A stretch of 64,000 bases of DNA from Bacteroidales bacterium (GCA_030528715.1 JAUMYJ010000001.1:1-64000); one strand, 5' to 3'. Positions 53,448-63,573 are shown, counted from the first letter of the stretch. Translations and numbers: made by a program. Notes: generated by a model from the sequence alone, not told the origin.

Positions 53448-54272
53448 TTAATGTGATGTAGAAGCAAATATCTGCACCGCAAGGGCATAAGGCAGGTCAG
53501 GATATTGACGTAAAGCAGGGTGGTCAAACTCGGCACTGGCCGTAAGGTGCTGCACCTTATCGGTGATGCGCAACAAGAAGTGCATTACATCATCGAGCAA
53601 CGCGCTCTCACCACATAACTGATAGCTTGCCTTATCGGTAGCAACACCCGTATCGCCAAGCATAGCCATTGCATAATAGGCCACATCTTCGGGTGTATTG
53701 ACGGCAAACTTATTGTGTGCCCAGAAACGTGCTCCAACAAACACCATGACCTCTATATCGTGGCGATGCATACTGATGTACACCGTGGCAGTCTCACGAT
53801 AGTTAGGTTTAGCAGCAAAGTGTGCTAAAAGTGGGGTAGCCGCCGATACATAATAGGGCGAAGGCACATAGGTGCTTATCACCTTGTCGGCCACTGGTGC
53901 GACAGAGAAGAGCAAAGCTGCACCAAGACAAGGTAAATGGTCTTCAAGTACACGCGCACCTTGTAGGTGAGGGTAGTTAAAATAGTAGAGCGTTTGCGCC
54001 TCGGCCTCTCCACATGAGTTGAGCGGTAGAAGCAGCGTACGACTATTGGCTACCACGCAGAGATCCGTTTGCTCACCATGCAGCAATGGGCATTGCTGCA
54101 TAGCCTCGTGTAAAGCCTCGGTAAGCAGTTGGTCGGGCGCAATGGTATGTGGGTGATAGGCCAAGTGTGTACTTTGCTCACGTTCGGGCATACCAAAACT
54201 GGCAAAATCAATACGGTCTTCGTCAAAAAAAGCATACACACGCTGTGGCCGCTGGTGGGTCGAGATACTCAT
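53448..54272 (-). CDS. DUF3822 family protein
   Basis: A 274-residue cytoplasmic protein of the Bacteroidota family DUF3822, function unknown. It shows an ASKHA-like, acidic-rich sequence with segments LCVVANSRTLLLPL, YYFNYPHLQGARVLED, and ATVYISMHRHDIEVMVF, followed by KFAVNTPEDVAYYAMAM. No signal peptide or membrane helix. First gene of the operon with rsmD; the -7 box lies 33 bp upstream. Confidence 0.85.
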   Translation of the reverse strand: MSISTHQRPQRVYAFFDEDRIDFASFGMPEREQSTHLAYHPHTIAPDQLLTEALHEAMQQCPLLHGEQTDLCVVANSRTLLLPLNSCGEAEAQTLYYFNYPHLQGARVLEDHLPCLGAALLFSVAPVADKVISTYVPSPYYVSAATPLLAHFAAKPNYRETATVYISMHRHDIEVMVFVGARFWAHNKFAVNTPEDVAYYAMAMLGDTGVATDKASYQLCGESALLDDVMHFLLRITDKVQHLTASAEFDHPALRQYPDLPYALAVQIFASTSH

Positions 54273-54304
54273 AGGCTCAAATCTATTGGGTGGCTAGAAT
54301 AGTG

Positions 54305-54312
54305 CAAATTTA
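54305..54312 (-). promoter_or_regulatory. -7 box of DUF3822-rsmD (TAAATTTG)
   Basis: The minus strand reads TAAATTTG, giving a leader of about 25 nt to the DUF3822 ATG. Confidence 0.6.
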
Positions 54313-54387
54313 CGCATTTTTTGGCGAGTGCATGGCACGCAGTGCTATTTCGTCAATAATGAGCAGTGAATTGTCACAAAAAAACCG

Positions 54388-54395
54388 TAACTTTG
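54388..54395 (+). promoter_or_regulatory. -7 box of rnpB (TAACTTTG)
   Basis: TAACTTTG lies about 46 bp before the first P1 base of the RNase P RNA. It shares the divergent region with the DUF3822 promoter. Confidence 0.6.
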
Positions 54396-54440
54396 TAGCC
54401 TATACTAAGGCGTATGCCTCCCTATTCACACGACATATAG

Positions 54441-54820
54441 AGGCAGAGGGGCAATGCGTCGCGGCAGGTAGCCTCTTGGGCAGGCCTGCCGAGGAAAGTC
54501 CGAGCAACACAAGGCAGCTCGCTCTCTAACGGAGAGTAGCTCGTGAGGGCTATATCAGTGCAGAAGAAAACAACCGCCTCGCACGCGTTGCGAGGTAAGG
54601 GTGAGAAGGTGGGGTAAGAGCCCACCAGACGTATGGCGACATGCGTGCTGTGCACATCGGGCGTTGAAAGTTCATGTAAACTGGCGGCTGAGGGTAGCCT
54701 GCCCAAGGGTGTATAACACACCTCCGCCAGAGGGTAGAACGATAACGGGGCTATGCCCCAGACAAATGACGCAGGGCCACACACGTGGCACACAGAACTC
54801 GGCTTACAGCCCCTCTGCCT
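54441..54820 (+). ncRNA. rnpB: RNase P RNA (class A)
   Basis: Catalytic RNA that cleaves the 5' leader from precursor tRNAs. The two universal segments are clear: GAGGAAAGTCCGAGCAACA at 54491-54509 and ACAGAACTCGGCTTACAGC at 54792-54810, which together form the P4 core. The ends pair as P1: GGCAGAGGGGC (54442-54452) with GCCCCTCTGCC (54809-54819), a perfect 11 bp. A T-rich run follows (54819-54837), so P1 also serves as the terminator stem. About 380 nt is normal for this class. The exact 5' end is uncertain by a few tens of bases because the -7 box is further upstream. Confidence 0.95.
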
Positions 54821-54858
54821 TTTATTTTTTCTCCCTACTCACTAAAACCTGCCATACC

Positions 54859-55518
54859 GTGGAAGAGCCAACGGCCTTAGAGCAATACATACTGGCACAT
54901 ATCTCGCCAGAGCACCCCTATCTACACCACCTCTATCGCCAAACACACCTCAAACTGCTACGCCCACGCATGGCATCGGGACACTTGCAGGGTCAGTTGC
55001 TACGCATGCTAGTACAAATGATACAGCCCAAACTTGTGTTAGAGCTAGGTACCTATTCGGGCTACTCAGCACTGAGCATGGCCTCGGCTTTAATGGGCGA
55101 CGCTGAGCTGCACACCTTTGAGCTAGAAGACGAGCAAGCCGCCTTTACCGAACCTATTTTTGAGGCCTCGCCATGGGCAAAGCACGTACACTTACACGTA
55201 GGCGATGTGATGCAAACCTTGCCCACCATGGCCGACGAACGAGGGTGGAGAGGGCAGGTAGACCTAGTCTTTGTAGATGCTAACAAACGACACTACTCCG
55301 ACTACTACCTTTTGCTCAAACCACTGCTACGTCCTGGGGGCTGGCTTGTGGCCGACAACACATTGTGGGACGGCCACGTGGTGCACCCCGAGCACCAACA
55401 CGATGCACAGACACAAGGTATCATGGCCTTTAACGACCTTGTAGCCACAGATGCAGACGTAGAGCAAGTTATCCTACCTCTGCGCGATGGGCTAAGCATC
55501 ATTCGCAAGCTACACTAA
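54859..55518 (+). CDS. O-methyltransferase (COMT-like, class I SAM)
   Basis: SAM-dependent methyltransferase of 219 residues; substrate unknown. It has LELGTYSGYSALSMASAL (SAM motif I), HTFELEDEQAAF, VDLVFVDANKRHYSDYY (metal and substrate site) and DNTLWDGHVV, all hallmarks of the catechol/caffeoyl-CoA O-methyltransferase family. A GTG at 54859 (VEEPTALEQYIL) aligns with relatives that begin near LxxYIL. The longer frame from 54601 runs through rnpB and is rejected. It starts 38 nt after the rnpB 3' end. rbfA follows after 18 bp. Confidence 0.88.
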   Translation: MEEPTALEQYILAHISPEHPYLHHLYRQTHLKLLRPRMASGHLQGQLLRMLVQMIQPKLVLELGTYSGYSALSMASALMGDAELHTFELEDEQAAFTEPIFEASPWAKHVHLHVGDVMQTLPTMADERGWRGQVDLVFVDANKRHYSDYYLLLKPLLRPGGWLVADNTLWDGHVVHPEHQHDAQTQGIMAFNDLVATDADVEQVILPLRDGLSIIRKLH

Positions 55519-55536
55519 CACTCATTTTTAGACCTA

Positions 55537-55920
55537 ATGGAAACGACAAGACAAAGCAAAATAGCCCGCTTACTGCAAAAAGAGCTAAGTGGCATATTTC
55601 AAGCACAAACAAAACACATGCCTGGCGTGATGGTAAGTGTCAGCACCTGTCGCATCAGCCCCGATTTGAGCATTTGCCGTGCTTACCTAAGCGTGTTTCC
55701 ATCGGAGCGTTCAGAAGAGCTTATTGCCAACATTAATGCCAACGCCAAGGCACTACGCGGTGAGCTGGGCAAGCGTGTGCGCCACCAGCTACGCATCATT
55801 CCCGAGCTAAAATTCTTTCGCGATGACTCGCTAGACTACATTGACCACATTGACCAGCTACTAGGTAACCCTGGTATGCCCAAAAGCGCAGGAGAGGCGC
55901 AACGCAAGAGCCATTCGTAG
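55537..55920 (+). CDS. rbfA: Ribosome-binding factor A
   Basis: Assists late 30S subunit assembly and 16S 5'-end maturation. The 127-residue protein has a KH-like fold with RQSKIARLLQKELSGIFQ at the start, VSVSTCRISPDLSICRAYLS in the middle, and RHQLRIIPELKFFRDDSLDY, the RbfA signature, near the C-terminus. A short polar tail follows. It lies within an O-methyltransferase-rbfA-permease gene run. Confidence 0.93.
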   Translation: METTRQSKIARLLQKELSGIFQAQTKHMPGVMVSVSTCRISPDLSICRAYLSVFPSERSEELIANINANAKALRGELGKRVRHQLRIIPELKFFRDDSLDYIDHIDQLLGNPGMPKSAGEAQRKSHS

Positions 55921-55947
55921 CATCAATCTAAGCACTACGGCAGGCAT

Positions 55948-57174
55948 ATGAACTTCCCCTTCTACATCGCACGGCGTTACCTATTTTCAAAAAAGAGTCA
56001 CAACGCTATCAATATCATTTCGACCATTGGTGTTTGTGGTGTGACACTTGCCACGATGGCCTTAGTATGTACAATGGCTGTGTTTAGCGGCTTTCGTCAG
56101 CTCGTGTCATCGCTCTTCACAGAGTTTGACGCGCAGCTTGTCATTACACCCACCAAAGGCAAATACTTCTCTGCCACTGCCGACCCACTACATACCCTAG
56201 CACACGATGAAGACATCGCTGCCGTAAGCCACACGTTTACACAGCAGGCACTCATCGCCTATGGTGGCAAGCAAGTCATGGCCACACTCAAAGGCGTAGA
56301 CGATAATTTTAGAGCAGTAAGCCATATTGCTACATTACTTGAAGGTACGGGCAAATACGAGCTGCATACAGATGTAAGCCACTTTGGCATCATGGGCATT
56401 CAACTCGCAGGAGAGCTAGGACTTGGCTACTACTATCCCGATGCCTTACAAGTGTATGCCCCACGCAGCGGACAGCGCATTAACGCTGCCAACCCCGCCG
56501 AGAGTTTCAACCATGGCGAACTCTACTCTCCTGGAGTGGTGTTTAACGTACGTCAAAGCAAATACGATAGCCACTATCTGATTACGTCACTCAAATTCAT
56601 GCAAACACTCTACGACCGCCCTCAACAAGTCACGGCCATAGAGTTACGCCTTACCACTACGGCCAACGAGGCACGCACCAAAGCACGCTTACAAGCACAA
56701 CTCGGCACAGACTACAAAGTAACAGACCGCTACGAGCTACACGAAGAAAGCTACCGCACGATGGAAATAGAAAAGCTCATGGCCTACTTTTTCTTAGTGC
56801 TCATCGTACTCATCGCTACATTTAATATCATAGGCTCACTCTCGATGCTCATCATCGACAAGCGTAACGATGTGCAGACCCTACGCAACCTAGGTGCTAC
56901 CGATAGCCAAATTCGACACATTTTCATGAGTGAGGGTATACTCATCAGTACACTTGGTGCCGTCTTTGGCACACTTGGTGGTGTGTTGCTTAGCCTTGGC
57001 CAGCAGCATTTTGGCTGGCTAAAACTTGGGTCGTCAAGCGGCAACTTTATCATAGACCACTACCCCGTAAGTATTGAAGTAGGCGATGTAGCCACCATCT
57101 TGGCTACCGTGATCATCGTAGGTATTGTGAGCGTATGGTATCCTGTACGCTACCTAACCAACCGCCTGCTATAA
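55948..57174 (+). CDS. LolC/LolE-like ABC transporter permease
   Basis: Inner-membrane FtsX-type permease of 408 residues. It has an N-terminal transmembrane helix (about 22-47), a large periplasmic MacB-core-like domain (about 50-270), then three C-terminal helices (about 277-300, 323-350, 375-398). The N-terminus FYIARRYLFSKKSHNAINII and the coupling segment RNDVQTLRNLGATDSQIRHI match the lipoprotein-releasing LolC/E family. The ATPase partner (LolD) is not in the window. It lies 27 bp after rbfA, an arrangement I recall from other Bacteroidota. Substrate is inferred. Confidence 0.88.
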   Translation: MNFPFYIARRYLFSKKSHNAINIISTIGVCGVTLATMALVCTMAVFSGFRQLVSSLFTEFDAQLVITPTKGKYFSATADPLHTLAHDEDIAAVSHTFTQQALIAYGGKQVMATLKGVDDNFRAVSHIATLLEGTGKYELHTDVSHFGIMGIQLAGELGLGYYYPDALQVYAPRSGQRINAANPAESFNHGELYSPGVVFNVRQSKYDSHYLITSLKFMQTLYDRPQQVTAIELRLTTTANEARTKARLQAQLGTDYKVTDRYELHEESYRTMEIEKLMAYFFLVLIVLIATFNIIGSLSMLIIDKRNDVQTLRNLGATDSQIRHIFMSEGILISTLGAVFGTLGGVLLSLGQQHFGWLKLGSSSGNFIIDHYPVSIEVGDVATILATVIIVGIVSVWYPVRYLTNRLL

Positions 57175-57256
57175 TACTAGACAACTGCGCCCCACATCTA
57201 CAAACCACGCCCACATTGGCACATGACTTATCGCCCACACATCGTTAAACACGCTT

Positions 57257-58528
57257 ATGGCTCTTAAAATCTTGCATACTGCCGACTGGCACCTCGGGCA
57301 ACGCTTCTATGACAACAGCCGCGTGACCGAGCATCGCCATTTCTTAAATTGGCTCATCACACAGCTTGCACACACACAGCCCGATGTGCTCATCGTAGCT
57401 GGCGATGTATACGATGGTGTTAACCCATCGGGCGATAGCGAACGCCTTTTTTTTGATTTCTTAGAGCGTGCTATTGATACCGTTGAGGGGCTACAAATCC
57501 TCATTACGGCTGGCAATCACGATGGTGGTGGCAGGCTCGAAGCTACGGCTAGTTTGGCTGCTCGTCAGCGTATATTTTTACGTGGTACAGTACAGCGTAT
57601 TTCGAGCCAAGACAACACGCTTGGCCAACCCGCATACGACCACCTATTACTACCATTACGCAGTCGCACGACAGAGCAGGCCGAAGCCCTGGCCTTGCTC
57701 GTGCCTTTCCTACGCCCCAACGATGTTGGTGGCTACGATACCGAAGCCATACAGCAATTCTTCAAACAGCTACACCACGCTGCCGATGGCTCTCGCTGGG
57801 GCACATTGCCACGTATACTCGTAGCACACCTTTATACTTCTGGCACAGATTTAAGTGCTACGGACGAAGCAGAACGCTATGTCGTAGGTGGCCAAGCCGA
57901 GCTACCAGCCGAAACCCTAGGACACACAGCCTATACTGCCCTAGGGCATATACACAAAGCTATGCGCATACAGCAAAGTCAAGCATGGTATGCTGGCAGC
58001 CCTATTCCATTATCGTTTGCAGAGCTAGGCTATACCCATGGTGTCAATTTGGTAACACTTGACGACAAGGGACAAGCCCACGTTGAACGGCTCGTACACA
58101 CACCACTGCGCAGGTTGCAGCGTCTGCCAGAACGCGGAGCCGTGAGTGTAGACGAGCTATTCAAACTAGCCAATCGTTTGCCAGCTGCCGAGGAGCACCC
58201 CGATGCCACAACGTGGCCTTACCTCGAAGTATGCCTACGCAGTGATGCACACGATTATGAACAGTTGCGCGAGCTACGAGAGCTCTTAGCTACACGTGCC
58301 GTTGTGTTTTGTAAGTTTACACGCCTTGACACACCACTTCCAGAGGCCACAGCCGATACTGGCGTGGAGAGTTTAGCCCACTTTGTTCAGGCCACACCAC
58401 GCGAGATGCTCGAACGCATCTACCGCAACAAACACCAAGACGACTTGCCCGAAGCACTAGCCACACGCTTTGCCGAGGTAGAAGCTGCCATTGCCAAGCA
58501 AGAACCTACCGACACCTCAAACGCCTAA
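57257..58528 (+). CDS. sbcD: DNA exonuclease subunit SbcD
   Basis: Mre11-type nuclease subunit of the SbcCD complex that cleaves DNA hairpins and processes double-strand breaks. The 423-residue protein has the phosphoesterase motifs HTADWHLGQ (metal-binding), VAGDVYDG, and ITAGNHDGGGRL, then ILVAHLYTSG and ALGHIHKAM. The capping and SbcC-binding region follows. A T-rich pair of helices at the C-terminus precedes sbcC by 10 bp. It has no clear promoter of its own and begins 82 bp after the permease gene. Confidence 0.95.
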   Translation: MALKILHTADWHLGQRFYDNSRVTEHRHFLNWLITQLAHTQPDVLIVAGDVYDGVNPSGDSERLFFDFLERAIDTVEGLQILITAGNHDGGGRLEATASLAARQRIFLRGTVQRISSQDNTLGQPAYDHLLLPLRSRTTEQAEALALLVPFLRPNDVGGYDTEAIQQFFKQLHHAADGSRWGTLPRILVAHLYTSGTDLSATDEAERYVVGGQAELPAETLGHTAYTALGHIHKAMRIQQSQAWYAGSPIPLSFAELGYTHGVNLVTLDDKGQAHVERLVHTPLRRLQRLPERGAVSVDELFKLANRLPAAEEHPDATTWPYLEVCLRSDAHDYEQLRELRELLATRAVVFCKFTRLDTPLPEATADTGVESLAHFVQATPREMLERIYRNKHQDDLPEALATRFAEVEAAIAKQEPTDTSNA

Positions 58529-58538
58529 GTTTGTCCCT

Positions 58539-61500
58539 ATGCGCATTCTTAAAATCGAAACTCAAAACCTCGCTTCACTAGCAGGCGAGCAAGTGATAGA
58601 CTTTACCCAATCGCCTTTACGCGAGGCCAATCTCTATGCCATCACTGGCGATACTGGAGCAGGCAAAAGCACACTACTCGATGCCATATGCCTAGCACTC
58701 TATGGCCAAACACCGCGCTTAGTAGAGGCCAAAGGCTACGACAAGGAACAAGGTGAAACCACACACATCATGCGGCGTGGCAGCACAGCCTGCTACGCAC
58801 GCGTTACTTTTGCCATAGGTGGCAAACACTACCGTAGCACATGGACCGTCTACCGCAAGCGTACAGGCAAACTCTCTACACCCTTACAACGCATTGAACA
58901 GCTCGTACCTACGCACGAAGTACTCTACGAAAAAGAAGGAAAAACGACCAATGACCTCATCGTAAGCCTCACTGGCCTAACTTACGACCAATTCACACGT
59001 ACCGTCCTACTTGCACAAAATAGCTTTGCTACCTTTCTTAAAGCCAAGGCTAGCGACAAGGCACAACTCCTCGAAAAAATCACAGGAACAGAAATTTATA
59101 AGGCATTATCCCTCGAAACACACCAGCGACTACAAGAAGCCAATTTGGCCGTCAAAAATCATGAAAGCATGATGGCAGGTGTAGCCAAAGATACACTCCT
59201 AGATGCTCAAACCGCCGACGCACTACGCACCAATCTACTCAAGCTACGCACACAGCAAGCCGACACTACCACACAGCGTCAGCGCGTCGAGAAGCTACTA
59301 CGCTGGTATACCGACCGCAACACCTACGAGCAAGCCTTAAATACAGCCGAGGCACACTACCATACAGCCGTACAACAGCGCAACCAAAAAGCAACCGAAG
59401 CAGCACGCCTAGCACGTTACGACAGCGTACAACACTTGCGCGACGACTACCGAGCAGCCGAACGACTTAAAGCCGACGTAGCGACATGGCGCACAGCATT
59501 TGCCAACACACAAGCTAGCATTGACCAGCTCACAGCCAGCCACAAAGACGCTACCGACCATAGACACAAAGCTATGGCCGACCTACACAATGCAACACAG
59601 CTACGCCAACAGCGCACACCAGCCATAGAGCAAGGTTTACGCTTACAAAGCAAAATAGACACACTCAACACCACACTACACGACACCCAAATCAAGGCTG
59701 ACAAGCTACAAAAGCAGTGTGCTGCCAACCACATCACACTCAAAGCACGCCAAGACGAGCTACATGAGATACAGACAGCCCTCACAGCGATTGACCAATA
59801 CTTCGATCATAACAACCGTCACCAACGCATGGTGATACGCTTCGACCGATTAGAGCAACAGCTCGAACAGCTGATGCACTACAACGAAGAAGTAGCCACT
59901 TGTGCCAATAAACGCAGCGAACTTCTTGCACAGCAAGCCACCATAGCACAGCAGCACAAAGCAGCTACTGAGCATCACAACGCTACTCTACAGCGTGTGG
60001 CTGCTGCCGAAGCTGAGCTACACCACGAGCAACAACGTATCGCTGGGCAGCAGGCAGATGCCCTACTGGCCAAGCAGCAAACGCTACATACGCAAGTAGT
60101 ACTCTTAGCCGATTTGCAACCTCTATGGGAGCGTATTGTTGCCCAAAGCCATAAGTATGCCGAATATACGCTCAACATTGATCGCACGCGCAAAGAGCTT
60201 GCACAAATAAACCTTGACCTACCACTCGCTAAGCAACAGCGAGATACATGTAACAAAAATGCCACGCGTCTACAAGAGCTCTACTATACTAGCAAAAACA
60301 TTGATGTAGAAAAGCTACGTCACACACTCGAAAGTGGCAAGCCATGCCCCGTATGTGGTAGTGGGCATCACCCATGGCACACCGAGCAAGCACAGCTGGC
60401 ACAAAAGATGGGCTTGCTTACCGAGGGGCTACGTAGCGAAGTAGAAGCAGCGGATCAGGAGGCTAACAATGCTCAACAACACTACGACCGCCTCAACAGC
60501 GACAAAACCAAAGCAGAGACTAGCCTCAACAACTATCAAAACGCGGCAAAAGCCCTCCGCACACTCCTTGACACCGATTGGGACACTTGGCACACCAAAG
60601 GCACACAAGTACTAGGCTTAGAAACCAAATATGATGTAGGCAACGACCACGAGGTACGACTACGCTTACAGCAACTCCACGACCAACAGACCGAAGCCGC
60701 TAAAATCGCCCAGCAAGCCGTAACTCAATACAATGCTACACAGACCGCCATACACAGCAAGCAGCGCGCCCTAGAAACCCTACGAAACGACACACAGCTA
60801 GCCAAGGAAGCACTACAAAAAATAGAGCAGCAGACCATAGAAAATCGAGCGGCACAAGATCGCAACACCGCCACACACCAAGTAGCTTATGACAAGGCTA
60901 CGCAGCTAGCACGTACCATCGATGATGAGCTAAGTATTGACGATTGGCAAGCCAACATTGAGCGCACGATAACGCTACTCAAAAACATTCATCGCGAGTG
61001 GCAAAGCAAAGCCAAGGAGCAAGCACAGCTTCACACACAGCAGGCTGAGGCCACTGCACAGCTAGCCAAGGCACAAACACAAACCAAGGCAGACGAAACG
61101 CAAGCAGCTGGCTTAGCCGAACAAATAGAGCTCTATCGTAAGGAGATTTTCACGCTCCAACAGCAGCTTATGGCAGACTTTCCCAACCGCACACCAAGCG
61201 AAGAGCAAAAACATCTTACTGCCACCGAGCAACAATGCCGCACACAGTTTGAAATGGCCGACCAAGCCCTCAAAAAAATAGACAATGCCTTGCAAGTAGC
61301 CCTAGGGCAACACAATGAAAAAGAGCGTACCCTTACTGTCTACGAGCAAGAATACACCGAGGCCGAAACACGCCTCCTGCGTGGTATCAATGACTTTAAC
61401 CAGCATCACACAATGCTACAAACAGACGAGCTACGCAACCTCTTTGACGACCCCATACACTGGCAAACACTACGCACCACCATCGCCACACTAGACAAAG

Positions 61501-62264
61501 CATGTGACGAGGCTAAACATACACGCGACGATGCAGCCACGACACTCAATGCCTTGCTAACAGCTACTGACCGACCCGAAGGCGAAGACGAGACACCCCA
61601 AGCTCTCAACGCCCGAGATACCGAACTTGCTTCAACACTCACCGCCCTCAATGACGAGATACAAAACAGTACCTACGCCCTCCGCAGACACGATGAAACC
61701 GTGGCTAAGCTAAGTCAGCACACCGAGCAATACAATCACTTAAAGCAAAATGCCGATCACTGGCGTGCCCTTGATGCCCTCATTGGTGGGCACGAAGGCA
61801 CACGATTTAGCAATCAAGTGCAGGCTTACACGTTCCAATTCTTAATAGCACGTGCCAACATACAGCTGGCACAAATTAGCCGTCGCTACCGCCTATTGGC
61901 CGATGCCGATCAGCCACTTTCACTGCAAGTAGAAGACATAGACCTTGGAGGCGAACGTCGCCCAGCAGCCTCACTATCAGGGGGCGAAACCTTTATTGTA
62001 AGCCTGGCCTTAGCCTTAGCACTTACTGACCTTTCAACAGGCACACACCGCATTGAGAGCCTATTTATTGACGAAGGCTTTGGCACGCTCGACAACACAA
62101 GCCTAGCCCTCGTGATGCAAACCCTCGACCGCCTACACAGCACACAAAATCGCCAGGTAGGCATTATCAGCCACGCCGAGGCCATTCGCCAGCAGGTGCA
62201 CCCACGCATCGAAGTGCTACGCACCAACCGCAATGGTGCAAGTCAAATCGTGGTAAGTACCTAA
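58539..62264 (+). CDS. sbcC: DNA exonuclease subunit SbcC
   Basis: SMC/Rad50-like ATPase partner of SbcD. The 1241-residue protein has Walker A GDTGAGKST (37-45) and two long coiled-coil arms (about 190-590 and 620-1060) rich in Gln, Ala and Lys. These are joined by the zinc hook CPVCGSGHHPWH (Cys603, Cys606). The C-terminal ABC signature is LSGGETFIVSLALALAL with LFIDEGFGTLD as Walker B. The start is placed at 58539 (MRILKIETQNLASL); an in-frame ATG at 58491 lies inside sbcD and is less likely. In operon with sbcD (10-bp gap) and the SpmAB gene (13-bp gap). The abundance of long palindromes in this window is notable given that the complex cleaves such structures. Confidence 0.95.
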   Translation: MRILKIETQNLASLAGEQVIDFTQSPLREANLYAITGDTGAGKSTLLDAICLALYGQTPRLVEAKGYDKEQGETTHIMRRGSTACYARVTFAIGGKHYRSTWTVYRKRTGKLSTPLQRIEQLVPTHEVLYEKEGKTTNDLIVSLTGLTYDQFTRTVLLAQNSFATFLKAKASDKAQLLEKITGTEIYKALSLETHQRLQEANLAVKNHESMMAGVAKDTLLDAQTADALRTNLLKLRTQQADTTTQRQRVEKLLRWYTDRNTYEQALNTAEAHYHTAVQQRNQKATEAARLARYDSVQHLRDDYRAAERLKADVATWRTAFANTQASIDQLTASHKDATDHRHKAMADLHNATQLRQQRTPAIEQGLRLQSKIDTLNTTLHDTQIKADKLQKQCAANHITLKARQDELHEIQTALTAIDQYFDHNNRHQRMVIRFDRLEQQLEQLMHYNEEVATCANKRSELLAQQATIAQQHKAATEHHNATLQRVAAAEAELHHEQQRIAGQQADALLAKQQTLHTQVVLLADLQPLWERIVAQSHKYAEYTLNIDRTRKELAQINLDLPLAKQQRDTCNKNATRLQELYYTSKNIDVEKLRHTLESGKPCPVCGSGHHPWHTEQAQLAQKMGLLTEGLRSEVEAADQEANNAQQHYDRLNSDKTKAETSLNNYQNAAKALRTLLDTDWDTWHTKGTQVLGLETKYDVGNDHEVRLRLQQLHDQQTEAAKIAQQAVTQYNATQTAIHSKQRALETLRNDTQLAKEALQKIEQQTIENRAAQDRNTATHQVAYDKATQLARTIDDELSIDDWQANIERTITLLKNIHREWQSKAKEQAQLHTQQAEATAQLAKAQTQTKADETQAAGLAEQIELYRKEIFTLQQQLMADFPNRTPSEEQKHLTATEQQCRTQFEMADQALKKIDNALQVALGQHNEKERTLTVYEQEYTEAETRLLRGINDFNQHHTMLQTDELRNLFDDPIHWQTLRTTIATLDKACDEAKHTRDDAATTLNALLTATDRPEGEDETPQALNARDTELASTLTALNDEIQNSTYALRRHDETVAKLSQHTEQYNHLKQNADHWRALDALIGGHEGTRFSNQVQAYTFQFLIARANIQLAQISRRYRLLADADQPLSLQVEDIDLGGERRPAASLSGGETFIVSLALALALTDLSTGTHRIESLFIDEGFGTLDNTSLALVMQTLDRLHSTQNRQVGIISHAEAIRQQVHPRIEVLRTNRNGASQIVVST

Positions 62265-62277
62265 ACACATACGCTTT

Positions 62278-63510
62278 ATGGCACTCAATTACATTTGGAT
62301 AGCTTTCTTTCTACTGGCCTTTATCATTGCCATGCTACGCTTACTGCTGTGGGGCGATGTTGAGGTGTTTCCAGCCGTGATAGATAGCACCTTTGCCTCA
62401 GCCAAAACTGCCTTTGAGATTTCACTCGGCCTTACGGGGGTATTATCGCTATGGATGGGCATCATGAAGGTGGGCGAGCAAGGTGGCGTAGTGCAAGCCT
62501 TAGCACGCTGGCTAGGGCCAGTGTTTGCCAAGCTATTTCCTGACGTGCCACAAGGCCACCCCGTGGTGGGCAATATTTTCATGAACTTGGCTGCCAATAT
62601 GCTCGGTCTAGACAATGCAGCCACCCCGCTAGGTCTAAAAGCCATGGAGGGACTACAAACGCTCAATACGGACAAAAGCCGAGCGAGCAACGCCATGATC
62701 ATGTTCTTGGTACTCAACACCTCTGGACTCACACTTATACCCATCAGCATACTAGTCTACCGCGCACAGCTCGGTGCTGCACAACCCACAGACGTATTCT
62801 TGCCTATCTTAATGACTACGTTTTTTTCCACACTAGCAGGTGTTGTAGCTACCGCTATCTACCAGCGTATCAACCTCTTCAATCGTGTGCTATTGCTTGC
62901 CCTAGGTGGCATGTCGCTCGCTGTGGCAGGGCTAATATGGGCTTTTATGCAGCTACCACGTGAGCAAATAGACACCGTGGCAACAACAGTGGCCAACGTT
63001 GCACTATTGACCATCATTACCGCCTTTATCTTGGCTGGTATGCACAAGCGCATCAACGTCTACGATGCTTTTATCGAAGGTGCCAAAGAAGGATTTACTA
63101 CGGCCGTACGCATCATTCCCTACCTTGTAGCCATATTGGTAGCCATTGGCGTATTTCGTGCTTCGGGTGCCATGACCTGGCTCACCGATGGCATCGCATG
63201 GCTAGTGACCACACTAGGAGCACCGAGCGAGTGGGTGGGAGCACTACCCACTGCACTGATGAAGCCACTAAGTGGCAGTGGTGCGCGCGGTATGATGGTT
63301 GACGCCATGACCACCTATGGTGCCGACTCGTTTGTAGGGCGGCTCTCGTGTGTTTTTCAAGGTACTACGGACACTACGTTTTACATCTTAGCCGTGTACT
63401 TTGGAGCTGTGGGTATACGCCACACGCGCCATGCACTGACCTGTGGGCTCATAGCCGACACCGTTGGTATCGTGTCGGCCATCTGCATTGCCTACCTCTT
63501 TTTTGGCTAA
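62278..63510 (+). CDS. SpmA/SpmB-type (nucleoside-recognition/Gate) membrane protein
   Basis: Polytopic inner-membrane protein of 410 residues, a fusion of the two halves known as spore maturation proteins A and B in Bacillus. Both halves have the Gate domain. The first half contains MNLAANMLGLDNAATPLGLKAM, and the second half contains YLVAILVAIGVFRASGAM and PLSGSGARGMMVDAM. About ten membrane segments. Fusions like this are widespread in non-sporulating Bacteroidota, so the name reflects homology, not sporulation. The role is unknown, possibly transport. Last gene of the sbcD-sbcC run. Confidence 0.88.
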   Translation: MALNYIWIAFFLLAFIIAMLRLLLWGDVEVFPAVIDSTFASAKTAFEISLGLTGVLSLWMGIMKVGEQGGVVQALARWLGPVFAKLFPDVPQGHPVVGNIFMNLAANMLGLDNAATPLGLKAMEGLQTLNTDKSRASNAMIMFLVLNTSGLTLIPISILVYRAQLGAAQPTDVFLPILMTTFFSTLAGVVATAIYQRINLFNRVLLLALGGMSLAVAGLIWAFMQLPREQIDTVATTVANVALLTIITAFILAGMHKRINVYDAFIEGAKEGFTTAVRIIPYLVAILVAIGVFRASGAMTWLTDGIAWLVTTLGAPSEWVGALPTALMKPLSGSGARGMMVDAMTTYGADSFVGRLSCVFQGTTDTTFYILAVYFGAVGIRHTRHALTCGLIADTVGIVSAICIAYLFFG

Positions 63511-63516
63511 ACACAG

Positions 63517-63550
63517 CTACGATAGCCTTAGAGCAAAGGCGTAGTTTTGT
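63517..63550 (+). terminator. Weak terminator of the sbcDC-spm run
   Basis: CTAC and GCCTT pair with AAGGC and GTAG around a 6-nt loop, with a GATA bulge in the left arm, and TTTTG follows at once. It begins 7 bp after the stop. Confidence 0.55.
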
Positions 63551-63573
63551 ACTACACAAAGGCTGTGTAACGG

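Noticed and set aside
54601..54858. N-terminal extension of the O-methyltransferase
   Set aside because: This stretch is RNase P RNA; conserved RNA motifs and the P1 pairing account for it.
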